DNA of 64,000 nt from Pseudomonadota bacterium (GTDB lineage Bacteria; Pseudomonadota; Gammaproteobacteria; Acidiferrobacterales; Acidiferrobacteraceae): contig JAKARI010000013.1 in NCBI GenBank assembly GCA_021819245.1, positions 1-64,000 on the forward strand, written 5' to 3'. The position numbers and the translations under genes are program-made. The notes under the pieces were generated by a model that searched no databases, was not told where the DNA came from, and saw only the letters and a list, made by a program, of their open reading frames with translations. Below, in pieces: positions 33,947-42,296 of this stretch; positions within the stretch are counted from its first letter, which is position 1, and the number at the start of each line of letters is the position of its first letter.

Positions 33947-35212
33947 CTGCGAGCGCCGCTGCAGGACCTGGGCAAAAAAACCGTCGGTGCCATGGCGATG
34001 GGGCCAGAGACGCAGACCCGTCCCGGCATCGGGGTCTGGCGCCGGCAGGGCGATGGCGCGGCGCGTAAGGATTGCATGCGCATCGATCGGTTCATAATCC
34101 TCGTGTTCGGCCAGAAAGCCCGCGATCACGTCTTCGTTTTCCTCCCGCAAAAGGCTGCAGGTCACATAGACCAGCCGGCCCCCGGGGCGCACGAGGCGCG
34201 CGGCCTGCGCGAGGATGACACGCGCCTGGGCGGCCAGTGTCGCCACCCGGTCCTCGGCAAGCCGCCACTTGATATCGGGGCTTCTGCGCACCGTGCCCGT
34301 CCCGCTGCACGGGGCATCGACGAGCACGCGATCGATCTTGCCATAAAGCCTCTTCAATCGGCTGTCGGGGCCGGGGTCCAGCGTCTGGGTGCGGATATTG
34401 TCACAACCGGCCCGTGTGGCGCGTTCGCGCAGCCGATCCAGGCGTTTTGCCGAAGTATCGAAGGCATAGAGCATGCCGGTGTTGGCAAGCAGCGCCGAGA
34501 TATGCAGGGTCTTGCCACCGGCGCCGGCGCAATAATCGACGATGCGCTCCCCGCGCCTGGGCTCGAGCAAAGGGGCGATCAGCTGGCTGCCCTCATCCTG
34601 GACCTCGAAATGGCCAGCGGTGAACGCGGCGGTTCGAAACAGGCTGGCGCGCACACCCCGGCGCAGCCCCCAAGGCGACAGGGGGGTGGGCTTAAGATCA
34701 TGACCGGCGCGCGCCAGGGCGTCCTGAAGTGCCGCGCGGTCGGTCTTGAGGGTGTTGCAGCGGATATCAAGCGGCGCCGGTTCCAGGAGGGCTGCGGCCG
34801 CCGCGGACTGTTCGGATTCCGGGAGCAGGGCGGCAAGCCGCGCCGCCAGCCAATCCGGGAGGCTTGCGCGCACCGCAAACGGGTAGATGCCACGCTCGCC
34901 GCGCGCGGCCGCCACCAGCGCCTCGGGCTGCGCGACCCCCAAGGTCTCGAGCTGGCGTGTCGTATAGCCCTCGAAGGCCGCAAGCCAGGCCGCGATCACG
35001 CGGCGCGGTTCGGTCGTCCGCGCAATGGCGCAGAGCAGCCGATAGTGGCGCAGGCCCCCGTACACGGCCTCGGCGATCACGCCGCGGTCTTTGAGGCCCA
35101 GGCGGGGTTGTGCGCGAAAGAAGCGGTCCATGCGCGCATCGGCGGCACCCGGATTTTTAAGGATGTCGGCCAGCAGGCGCGCGGCGGCCTCGTGGAGCGC
35201 GGGCGTGATCAA
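33938..35212 (-). CDS. rsmB: 16S rRNA (cytosine967-C5)-methyltransferase RsmB
   Basis: RsmB methylates C967 of 16S rRNA with S-adenosylmethionine. An N-terminal NusB-like RNA-binding domain (about residues 1-140) is followed by a Rossmann methyltransferase domain. Motifs include VDYCAGAGGKTLHISALL, VDAPCSGTGTVRRSPDIKW with one catalytic Cys, and VYVTCSLLREEN with the other. The length of 424 residues is normal. The start overlaps the preceding aguB by four bases. Confidence 0.94.
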   Translation of the reverse strand: MITPALHEAAARLLADILKNPGAADARMDRFFRAQPRLGLKDRGVIAEAVYGGLRHYRLLCAIARTTEPRRVIAAWLAAFEGYTTRQLETLGVAQPEALVAAARGERGIYPFAVRASLPDWLAARLAALLPESEQSAAAAALLEPAPLDIRCNTLKTDRAALQDALARAGHDLKPTPLSPWGLRRGVRASLFRTAAFTAGHFEVQDEGSQLIAPLLEPRRGERIVDYCAGAGGKTLHISALLANTGMLYAFDTSAKRLDRLRERATRAGCDNIRTQTLDPGPDSRLKRLYGKIDRVLVDAPCSGTGTVRRSPDIKWRLAEDRVATLAAQARVILAQAARLVRPGGRLVYVTCSLLREENEDVIAGFLAEHEDYEPIDAHAILTRRAIALPAPDPDAGTGLRLWPHRHGTDGFFAQVLQRRSQVR

Positions 35213-36093
35213 TCGCGATAGCGCTTCTGAAGATCCGCGTAGGCATCGATACGCCGATCACGCAGGAAGGGCCATACACGCCGGGTCTGCTCGACCCTGT
35301 GGGTGGCGATGGGCGCGGTCAGGACACAGGGCGTATCCGAGGCGCGCGCCCACCATTCGCCTTGAGGGCCGCAGACAAAGCTCCCGCCCCAGAATGCAAT
35401 GCCTGGGGTCGCCTCGCTCGGATCGGGCTCATGGCCGCAGCGGTTCACGGCCACGACCGGAATGCCATTGGCCACCGCATGCCCGCGCTGAACGAGCTCC
35501 CAGGCCTCCTTCTGCCGGGCCCTTTCGGCCTCATCATCGCGTGGATCGAAGCCGATGGCGGTGGGATATATGAGCATATCGGCGCCGGCGAGCGTCATGA
35601 GGCGCGCGGCCTCCGGATACCATTGGTCCCAGCACACGAGTACGCCCAGGCGCCCGGCGCTCGTGGCGATCGGGGTAAAGCCCAGATCGCCCGGCGTGAA
35701 GTAGTACTTTTCATAGTAGCCGGGGTCGTCTGGGATATGCATCTTGCGGTAGCGGCCGATGAGCCGGCCATCGCGCTCAAACACCACCGCCGTGTTGTGA
35801 TAAAGGCCGCTTGCACGGCGCTCGAACAACGACCCTACGATGACCAGATCGAGCTCGCGGGCGAGCGCGCCTAAGCGCTCCGTCGAGGGCCCGGGGATGG
35901 GTTCTGCGCGGGCGAACTCCGCGGCGTTTTCCCACTGGCAGAAATACGGCCCATTGTGCAGCTCCTGAAGGACGGCGAGATCAGCGCCCTGGGCGCGCGC
36001 CTGGGCCAGACCCTCTTCGATGCGCGCCCAGACATCGGCCGCGCTGCCATCTCCGGCATGCTGAATCAGGGCGACTGTGACACCGGTGTTCAT
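35209..36093 (-). CDS. aguB: N-carbamoylputrescine amidase (AguB)
   Basis: This nitrilase-superfamily enzyme hydrolyses N-carbamoylputrescine to putrescine, CO2 and ammonia. The catalytic triad is visible: Glu in LAVLQELHNGPYF, Lys in GRYRKMHIPDDPGYYEKYYF and Cys in LGVLVCWDQWYPEAARL. The ending RVWPFLRDRRIDAY is typical of AguB. ATG 36093 gives 294 residues; the ORF-track extension looks unconserved. With aguA 120 bases upstream it completes the agmatine route to putrescine. Confidence 0.93.
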   Translation of the reverse strand: MNTGVTVALIQHAGDGSAADVWARIEEGLAQARAQGADLAVLQELHNGPYFCQWENAAEFARAEPIPGPSTERLGALARELDLVIVGSLFERRASGLYHNTAVVFERDGRLIGRYRKMHIPDDPGYYEKYYFTPGDLGFTPIATSAGRLGVLVCWDQWYPEAARLMTLAGADMLIYPTAIGFDPRDDEAERARQKEAWELVQRGHAVANGIPVVAVNRCGHEPDPSEATPGIAFWGGSFVCGPQGEWWARASDTPCVLTAPIATHRVEQTRRVWPFLRDRRIDAYADLQKRYRD

Positions 36094-36213
36094 GACGCAA
36101 TCGGCCGCGGCCGCCATGCGTGCCGGCGGGTGATGTTGTGGCACCCCACCTGCGGTATCGGGGATGGGACATGGGTCATGACCATAAGGCCTCCGTGGCG
36201 ATATCCCGAGGAT

Positions 36214-37287
36214 CTAGGCAAGGACGGATGGCGGCAGTTGCAGAGTGGCGCAATGCAGGCTGCCGTGTTGGGCGATCAGGGCAAGAGAGGGGATACCGAT
36301 GATCTCGCGCCCCGGGAAACAGCCGCCGATCACCTGCAAGGCCTCATGATCCTGGCGATCGGCATATAAAGGCACCAGGACCGCGCCATTTATAATGAGG
36401 AAATTGGCATAGGTGGCCGGCATACGCTCGCCCGTGACGTCGAGTTTAGCAGACGGCCAGGGGAGGGCGACCAGCCGGTACGGCGCGCCCGAGATCGTGC
36501 GCAGCGCCTGCAGCTCCCGTTCCATGGCCTTGAGCTCGCCGTAGTGCTCATCATCCGGCCAGGGGCAGGCACAATAGGCGATCGTCTGCGGGTCGCAAAA
36601 CCGGGCCAGCGTGTCGATGTGCCCATCGGTGTCGTCGCCGGCGAGATAGCCGTGATGAAGCCACAAGACACGGCGCGCCGCCAGCCTCTCTGCGAGCAGG
36701 GCCTCGATCTCGGCGGCCCCATACTTGGGGTTGCGTGCCGGCGACAGGAGGCAACGGGCCGTGACGAGCAGCGTCCCGGCACCGTCGGACTCGACGCTGC
36801 CGCCCTCAAGCACGAAATCGGTCGATTCCAGAGGGGTGGTCCCGAACACGCCCTGGGCATGGAGGGTGCGGGTCAGGGCGTCGTCGCGGGCGTAGGCGTA
36901 TTTGCGCCCCCAGCCATTGAACGCGAAGTCCTGAAGGATCGGGCCGGCCGCGCCCTCCACGGCAAGCGGGCCATGATCGCGCACAAAGACATCGTCGGAT
37001 GGGGCGATGACGATGCGTACGCGCGCGCCATCGACCCGCGCGGCCTTTAAGGCCGTTCGTATCCGTGCCTCATGATCCGTGTCATAGGCGACGATGAGGA
37101 CCCGCTCATGGCGCGTGATGGCGGCGGCGATGGCCGCAAAGGTGCTGCTGGCCTCGTCAAGGACCGGGGCCCAATCGCCATAGGCGTGGGGCCAGGTGAT
37201 CATGACGCCGGATTGCGGCTCCCATTCCGCAGGGAAGCGGTGCACCGCCGTTGTGCGGTCGTGGCGCCGGATCGGGATCATGGTCAT
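36214..37287 (-). CDS. aguA: Agmatine deiminase (AguA)
   Basis: AguA, of the guanidino-group-modifying superfamily, converts agmatine to N-carbamoylputrescine and ammonia. Motifs: FPAEWEPQSGVMITWPH, DDVFVRDHGPLAV, FVLEGGSVESDGAGTLLVT, DDTDGHIDTLARF and the nucleophile Cys in GSLHCATLQLP close to the C-terminus. The length of 357 residues is as expected. The arginine decarboxylase that would make agmatine is not in the window. Confidence 0.95.
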   Translation of the reverse strand: MTMIPIRRHDRTTAVHRFPAEWEPQSGVMITWPHAYGDWAPVLDEASSTFAAIAAAITRHERVLIVAYDTDHEARIRTALKAARVDGARVRIVIAPSDDVFVRDHGPLAVEGAAGPILQDFAFNGWGRKYAYARDDALTRTLHAQGVFGTTPLESTDFVLEGGSVESDGAGTLLVTARCLLSPARNPKYGAAEIEALLAERLAARRVLWLHHGYLAGDDTDGHIDTLARFCDPQTIAYCACPWPDDEHYGELKAMERELQALRTISGAPYRLVALPWPSAKLDVTGERMPATYANFLIINGAVLVPLYADRQDHEALQVIGGCFPGREIIGIPSLALIAQHGSLHCATLQLPPSVLA

Positions 37288-37326
37288 AGTGTGTGCTGCG
37301 CAGTCGGGGCCTGCGATCTTAGCGGG

Positions 37327-38022
37327 TTAGAGGCGACCCGCCAAGTCGTGACGTGTCAGCGCGCGCGTAAGGAATGCCTTAAGATCGGAAATCTCGGCAT
37401 CGTCGATGCTGTGACCGATAGGATAAGTATGCAGTTCGGCTTCGATCCCTTGGGCGCTAAGAGCGGCCTGGGTCTTGACGGCGAAGGGGTAGGGGACCAT
37501 GAGGTCGTCGCGCCCATGGCCTAGGAACAGGGGGGGCGCAGCCGAGGCGCGCGTGCGCCCCTCGGCCAAGCGGTATGCAAGCGGCAGATAGGTCGACAGG
37601 CCAACCGCGGCCGCCAGTGACTGCGGGCTGGTCAATGCGGTATAGAGCGCCAAGGCCCCGCCCTGCGAGAACCCCCCGAGGATAACGCGCTCGGCCGGTA
37701 TGCCATAGCCCGCCTGTTCCGTGATGAGATCCATCATGGCGCGCGCGGCGTCCTGAATGCCGGCCTCGTCCTGAGGGTCTTCGGGCCGGGTACCATAGAG
37801 ATCGAACCATGCCGGCATATACGCCCCGCCGTTTAACGTCACGCTGCGCATGGGGGCATGCGGGAAGATGAAACGCATCGCCTTGTCGGTGATGCCGGAG
37901 AACGTACCGGGGAACTCGGCAAAATCATGACCGTCCGCCCCGAGGCCATGGAGCCAGATGAACGCATAGTACGGGTGGGGTCCGGTCGCGTATTGAAGGG
38001 GCGGGCGTTCAAAAAAGCGCAT
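37327..38022 (-). CDS. Carboxylesterase/phospholipase, alpha/beta-hydrolase
   Basis: The 231-residue protein belongs to the carboxylesterase II/acyl-protein thioesterase-like family. The oxyanion region is FIWLHGLGADGHDFAEF, the nucleophile is in GGFSQGGALALY (about residue 117), the Asp in GHGRDDLMVPY and the His in YPIGHSIDDAEI. There is no signal peptide. It probably hydrolyses short acyl esters; the natural substrate is unknown. A CsrA-like gene lies 126 bases upstream on the same strand. Confidence 0.9.
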   Translation of the reverse strand: MRFFERPPLQYATGPHPYYAFIWLHGLGADGHDFAEFPGTFSGITDKAMRFIFPHAPMRSVTLNGGAYMPAWFDLYGTRPEDPQDEAGIQDAARAMMDLITEQAGYGIPAERVILGGFSQGGALALYTALTSPQSLAAAVGLSTYLPLAYRLAEGRTRASAAPPLFLGHGRDDLMVPYPFAVKTQAALSAQGIEAELHTYPIGHSIDDAEISDLKAFLTRALTRHDLAGRL

Positions 38023-38148
38023 GGCGCATTATACCGCGGGTGGGAGGCCGCACAAAGGCCAAGCGGCGATAAGGAAGCGGACGCGCCCCGAAGGCCCCCT
38101 GAGGGAGCGGTCTTGCGGCGCGGGAGAAGGGGCTCGACAGGCGGCGGA

Positions 38149-38391
38149 TCATATCGACGTGTCTTCGGGCGCATCGCGGGGCGGGTCAGGGGCGATGCGT
38201 GCGCCCGCACGGCGCACCGTAAGGGCCCTGGGGGCGGTGACCGCCAGACGCGCATGGCCGCGCGCGGTGGTCATGACGAGGATCTCGAGGGGCCCCGCGG
38301 CGAAGAGATCGGCGGCCGGCAGTTGGGGATCGGCACGGGGGTCCAGGTCGATCAGGATGCGCTCGCCGTGCCTACGGGTGATAAGGAGCAT
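38149..38391 (-). CDS. Divergent CsrA/RsmA-like protein with an internal insertion
   Basis: The 80-residue protein starts MLLITRRHGERILI, matching the CsrA start MLxLTRRxGExLxI. It ends its core with ARLAVTAPRALTVRRAG, matching the region RIGVNAPKEVAVHREE that contains the RNA-binding Arg44. Between them an insertion of about 16 residues (around DPRADPQLPAADLFAAG) replaces the short turn after the second strand. CsrA proteins bind GGA in mRNA leaders as dimers; whether this one still does is unclear. It reads with the esterase and agu genes but 126 bases upstream. Confidence 0.75.
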   Translation of the reverse strand: MLLITRRHGERILIDLDPRADPQLPAADLFAAGPLEILVMTTARGHARLAVTAPRALTVRRAGARIAPDPPRDAPEDTSI

Positions 38392-38791
38392 CGTGATCTT
38401 TTAGCGCGCAAACGCGGGGCCGTCGATAGCCGATCGGCAACAAATAGGCAGGCTCGCCTCCAGGCACACCGGGTTATTGGGACCGCGGGGATCGCCTTTC
38501 ACGCGCTCGTCCGCCCCCCGCGCGCGACGGCAGGAAGGGCCGTCATGTCACCCTTATGCGGTGGATTTTCCTCAGGGGATCTGTTACGGTGACGCCGCTT
38601 GAGCGGGGGGAGGCGCGATGCGCCGACAGGGCGGACCGCGGGGCCTGGACGGAACGGGAAACGGCCGCCCGCCCGGCAGGAATCCACCGAGGCGATCGCG
38701 GGGCGAGGCAGCGCCGTCCTTGAGCGCCGCAGGAACCCCCGGCCCTTCAGCTCGGGGATGATATCAAGGCCTTCATGCGCGCGGGGTATCC
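38392..38791. other. 400-base non-coding divergent region
   Basis: It lies between the CsrA-like gene (minus) and the DUF1015 gene (plus). No ORF looks real. It is very GC-rich in its right half, with small hairpins such as GGCGC-gat-GCGCC near 38609. I searched by eye for RNase P, tmRNA, SRP, 6S and common riboswitch signatures and saw none. It presumably carries both promoters. Confidence 0.5.
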
Positions 38792-40006
38792 ATGAGTCTC
38801 ATACGTCCTTTCCGGGGCTTGCGGCCCGACGCCGCGCACGCCGCCGCGGTCATAGCACCCCCCTATGACGTCTTGAGCAGCGCCGAGGCCCGGGAGGCGG
38901 TGGCCGGGCGCCCGTTCAGCTTCCTGCGAATCTCCAAGGCCGAGGTCGAACTCCCAGTCGACATCAACGCCACCGATGAAGCGGTGTTTCGGCAAGCGGC
39001 GCGCAATTGGGCGCGGTGGCGCCGCGAGGTGCTGATTCAGGACCCGACACCCTGCTACTACTGTTATGAACTGACGATGGGCGATCATACCCAAAAGGGT
39101 CTGGTGGCGGCCGCCTCGGTGGAGGCGTATGCCGAGGGACGCATCCGCCGCCATGAACTGACGCGTCCCGATAAAGAACGCGACCGGGTCCGCCACATCG
39201 AGGCCTTGAACGCGCAGACCGGCCCGGCCTTTCTCACGTTCCGCGCGCAGCCGGACATTGCCGCCCTGCTGGCACGCGCCTCCGAGGGTCAAGCGGCCAT
39301 CGATGCGGTTTTGAATGGTGTGCGCCACCGCCTCTGGGTGGTGGCCGACCAGGATCTGATCGACCGTCTCACGGCGGCCTTCGAGCGCCTTCCCCGGGTC
39401 TATATTGCCGATGGCCATCACAGGACGGCAGCGGCCCGCATCGTGGCGGGCAGCCGCGGGCCGCAGCCGGGCCCGCATCACGCCTTTCTGTCGGTGCTGT
39501 TCCCGGACAACGAGATGCAGATCTTGAACTATGATCGGGTGGTAGCCGACCTCCATGGTTTGACCGTGCCAGGCCTGCTCGAGGCCCTGGCGGCGTTGTG
39601 TGAGGTCCGGCCCGAGGAGGCGGCCGTGCGTCCGGCCGGGCCCGCCGAGTTCGGGATGTATCTCGCGGGTCACTGGTATCGGCTGCGCTTTCGAGGCGCC
39701 CGGCCGAAAGACGCGGTGGCGCGCCTCGACGTGAGCCTCCTGCAGGACCAGGTGCTGGCGCCGCTCTTGGGAATCACGGATCCGCGCCGCGATCAACGCA
39801 TCGAGTTCGTGGGAGGGATTCGCGGCCCGCAGGCGCTGGCGGCGCGCGTCGATCGCGTAGGGGGGGTTGCCTTTACACTGTATCCGACGGGGCTTGCGGA
39901 CCTCATGGAGGTCGCTGATCACGACGCGGTCATGCCACCCAAATCGACGTGGTTCGAGCCCAAGCTCGCCGACGGGCTTGTTTCCTACAGTCTGGAGGAC
40001 GGTTAG
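38792..40006 (+). CDS. DUF1015-family protein
   Basis: The 404-residue protein opens with the family's typical SLIRPFRGLRPDAAHA and APPYDVLSSAEAREA. It also has HELTRPDKERDR and YIADGHHRTAAARIV. DUF1015 proteins are widespread and some have been linked to kinase- or ParB/sulfiredoxin-like folds; no reaction can be claimed for this one. It stands alone on the plus strand; its stop codon overlaps that of the convergent DUF3579 gene. Confidence 0.88.
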   Translation: MSLIRPFRGLRPDAAHAAAVIAPPYDVLSSAEAREAVAGRPFSFLRISKAEVELPVDINATDEAVFRQAARNWARWRREVLIQDPTPCYYCYELTMGDHTQKGLVAAASVEAYAEGRIRRHELTRPDKERDRVRHIEALNAQTGPAFLTFRAQPDIAALLARASEGQAAIDAVLNGVRHRLWVVADQDLIDRLTAAFERLPRVYIADGHHRTAAARIVAGSRGPQPGPHHAFLSVLFPDNEMQILNYDRVVADLHGLTVPGLLEALAALCEVRPEEAAVRPAGPAEFGMYLAGHWYRLRFRGARPKDAVARLDVSLLQDQVLAPLLGITDPRRDQRIEFVGGIRGPQALAARVDRVGGVAFTLYPTGLADLMEVADHDAVMPPKSTWFEPKLADGLVSYSLEDG

Positions 40007-40326
40007 GCCGAGCAGAGCCGCGCGGTCATGCAACCGCCCGCCTGCTCTCCATTGTCGAGCCCGTGGATCTTCAGCTTGTTGCCCTTGGCGAAGTCCACCA
40101 GAAAGCTAAAGGCGCTTGGGTTGACGCTCTTGAGTTCGGGATCCACGACCAGACACCTGCGGCCATCAATCACCTGCGGCTGCACATAATGTGAGTACCG
40201 GATACGGCGGTCCATGCCGAAGGTGGAAAGACTGCCGCTGATCCGCTCCATCCAGTCGCTGGGCCTGAAAGTGCGGCCATCCTCGGTCACTCCTTCGATC
40301 ACGATCTTGTTGCCGATTTCCGTCAT
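40003..40326 (-). CDS. DUF3579 domain protein
   Basis: The 107-residue protein matches the DUF3579 family of Beta- and Gammaproteobacteria: VIEGVTEDGRTFRPSDWMERISG, YSHYVQPQVIDGRRCLVVDPEL and FLVDFAKGNKLKIHGL. Function unknown. No signal peptide or membrane helix. It lies 70 bases upstream of the pyrD 3' end with no obvious functional link. Confidence 0.85.
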   Translation of the reverse strand: MTEIGNKIVIEGVTEDGRTFRPSDWMERISGSLSTFGMDRRIRYSHYVQPQVIDGRRCLVVDPELKSVNPSAFSFLVDFAKGNKLKIHGLDNGEQAGGCMTARLCSA

Positions 40327-40396
40327 CGTCTCTACCCTCGCTGTCCTGCTGCGCCGTACGCGTCATCCTTTATGGGGAGATCATAGCTCATTTTCA

Positions 40397-41497
40397 TCAA
40401 GATTTAACGGTATTGGGTCCCGATTTCGACGAAAGGTTCCGTCGCGCCGCGGAAAGCGCCCCGTCAAGGGTCTCATGGCCCTCGGAGCGCACCCGCGCCT
40501 GAAGCCCCTCGACAATCGCCGCCACGAGCCCGGGGCCCTCATAAACGAGACCCGTATAAAGCTGGAGCAAGGAGGCCCCCGCCACTAAATGATCCCAGGC
40601 TTGTACTGCATTATTTATGCCACCTACCCCTATGATGGGAATATTCGGTAAGACTTTGAAAACGTGAGATATTATCTCCCGAGACCTGGGGGCAAGGGGG
40701 GGTCCACTCAAGCCCCCTTGCACGCCTGCGGTGTTGGCATGCGCCCAATCGGGGCGTGCAACCGTGGTATTGGTGGCAATCACCGCATCACAGAGGCCCT
40801 CGGCCAGCACGGCGAGCAGGGCCTCGAGCGCCTCCGGAGTGAAGTCCGGTGCGATCTTGACGGCGACCGGGACGCGGCGGCCGAGGCGGCGCGCGAGGGC
40901 CGCCTGGTCCTCGCGCAGGGCCCCAAGCAGGGTGCGCGCGATATCCGGTTGCTGGAGGGCGCGCAGGCCCGGCGTATTGGGCGAAGACAGGTTGACGGTC
41001 AGATAATCGGCGTACGGGGCGAGCGCGGCAAATCCCAGCCTGTAGTCATCGACGGCGCGCTCAAGCGGCGTATCGCGGTTTTTGCCGATATTGACCCCGA
41101 TGGGGATCGCCGGGCGTGCGGCGCGCAGGCGTGTTGCCAACGCCTCCATGCCGGCGTTATTGAAACCGAGGCGATTGATGAGCGCGCGCTGTTCGGGCAG
41201 CCGGAACAGGCGCGGGCGGGGATTGCCGGGCTGCGCGCGCGGGGTGACCGTACCCACCTCGAGGAAGCCGAAACCGAGCGCTGCCAGGCCGTGCAGGGCG
41301 CGGCCATCCTTGTCAAAGCCGGCCGCCAGGCCGACCGGGTTCGCGAACGACAGCCCCAGGGTGTGTACCGCCAAAGGCCCGTCGGCTGCAGGTCTTGACC
41401 GGTACAAGGTCCCGAACACGCGCAGGGCCAGCAGGGCGGCCTCATGGGCGGTCTCGGGGGGCAGGAGAAACAGCCATGGACGCAGGGCCTTGTACAT
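40397..41497 (-). CDS. pyrD: Dihydroorotate dehydrogenase (quinone), class 2
   Basis: PyrD oxidises dihydroorotate to orotate with quinone as acceptor, in pyrimidine synthesis. An N-terminal amphipathic membrane-contact region (MYKALRPWLFLLPPETAHEAAL) marks class 2. FMN-barrel motifs include NPVGLAAGFDKDGRAL, GVNIGKNRDTPLE, NLSSPNTPGLRALQ with the catalytic Ser, ATNTTVARP and GVGGINNAVQAWD. The C-terminus is about 30 residues longer than in E. coli. ATG 41497 follows the rluF-like stop almost directly. Confidence 0.95.
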   Translation of the reverse strand: MYKALRPWLFLLPPETAHEAALLALRVFGTLYRSRPAADGPLAVHTLGLSFANPVGLAAGFDKDGRALHGLAALGFGFLEVGTVTPRAQPGNPRPRLFRLPEQRALINRLGFNNAGMEALATRLRAARPAIPIGVNIGKNRDTPLERAVDDYRLGFAALAPYADYLTVNLSSPNTPGLRALQQPDIARTLLGALREDQAALARRLGRRVPVAVKIAPDFTPEALEALLAVLAEGLCDAVIATNTTVARPDWAHANTAGVQGGLSGPPLAPRSREIISHVFKVLPNIPIIGVGGINNAVQAWDHLVAGASLLQLYTGLVYEGPGLVAAIVEGLQARVRSEGHETLDGALSAARRNLSSKSGPNTVKS

Positions 41498-41498
41498 T

Positions 41499-42215
41499 CT
41501 AGAAGCGCTCACCGGGGGCGAGGGTGCGCCAGGCGCCCGGCTTGAGCCCGCCTAGGCGTATCCGCCCGATGCGCACGCGTGTCAAGGCGCGGACCTCATG
41601 GCCGACCTCGCGCAGCATGCGCCGGATCTGGCGCTTGCGCCCTTCGGTCAGAATCATGATGAGCGCGTCTTTGTCGAGACGCGCGACACGCACCGGGCGC
41701 AGGGGGCGGTCATCGAGCGTGAAGGGCCCGCGCAGCGTGGCCAAGGCGGCGTCACTGATCGGTCCATCCACGCGCACATGGTATTCCTTCTCGATGTCAT
41801 GGCCGCCGATCAGAAGGCGCGCGATACGCCCATCTTCCGTAAACACCAGCAGGCCCTGGGAATCGATATCGAGCCGCCCGGCCACGGCGAGCCCCGCGGG
41901 GACGCGCGGGGCCGGCGCGGGGCCGGCATACGACCCGTCGGTGAGCAGGACGTGGGCGCTTTGATAGCCCTTTTCCGGCTGGCCCGAGACGTAGCCCGAG
42001 GGCTTATTCATGACAATGGTGACGCGCCGCTGCTGGCGCGCGCGCGCGCCGGGTGCGAGCGTGATGCGGGCGTTCGGGGCGGCGCGTTCGCCGATGACCG
42101 CGCGATGCCCATCGACCTCCACCAGACCCCGTTCGATATAGGAATCGGCCTCGCGCCGCGAGCACACGCCGCGCGCGGCGAGCAGTTTGGAGATGCGCAC
42201 AAGGGCGTCGGTCAT
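41499..42215 (-). CDS. 23S rRNA pseudouridine synthase, RluF-like
   Basis: This is an RsuA-family enzyme. The S4 domain is at about residues 5-55 ([20 protein letters not shown]). The catalytic motif [19 protein letters not shown] holds the Asp, followed by [10 protein letters not shown] and [18 protein letters not shown]. Layout and motifs fit RluF (U2604) better than RluB or RsuA, but site specificity is not readable. ATG 42215 gives 238 residues; the ORF-track extension of 215 residues is the shadow of ilvD. Confidence 0.85.
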   Translation of the reverse strand: MTDALVRISKLLAARGVCSRREADSYIERGLVEVDGHRAVIGERAAPNARITLAPGARARQQRRVTIVMNKPSGYVSGQPEKGYQSAHVLLTDGSYAGPAPAPRVPAGLAVAGRLDIDSQGLLVFTEDGRIARLLIGGHDIEKEYHVRVDGPISDAALATLRGPFTLDDRPLRPVRVARLDKDALIMILTEGRKRQIRRMLREVGHEVRALTRVRIGRIRLGGLKPGAWRTLAPGERF

Positions 42216-42247
42216 GGGGGGGTCCCGGAAAGAGCGCGTGCCGTCGG

Positions 42248-42277
42248 TTGTCGGGGCGCCCGAACGCTCGGTACAAT
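42248..42277 (+). promoter_or_regulatory. ilvD: Candidate sigma-70 promoter for ilvD
   Basis: TTGTCG and TACAAT are separated by 18 bases, with the -10 box 20 bases before the ilvD ATG, in the 81-base gap to the divergent pseudouridine synthase gene. Confidence 0.4.
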
Positions 42278-42296
42278 GGCGGCCCGCGGAGGACGT

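Noticed and set aside
38599-38791. Riboswitch or housekeeping ncRNA upstream of the DUF1015 gene
   Set aside because: Only small hairpins are visible and no hallmark of RNase P, tmRNA, SRP, 6S or common riboswitches was found.
38747-40033. 428-residue minus-strand ORF opposite the DUF1015 gene
   Set aside because: It is the complement of a gene with clear family motifs and has none of its own.
40664-41398. 244-residue plus-strand ORF opposite pyrD
   Set aside because: Antisense shadow of pyrD; no domain-like sequence.
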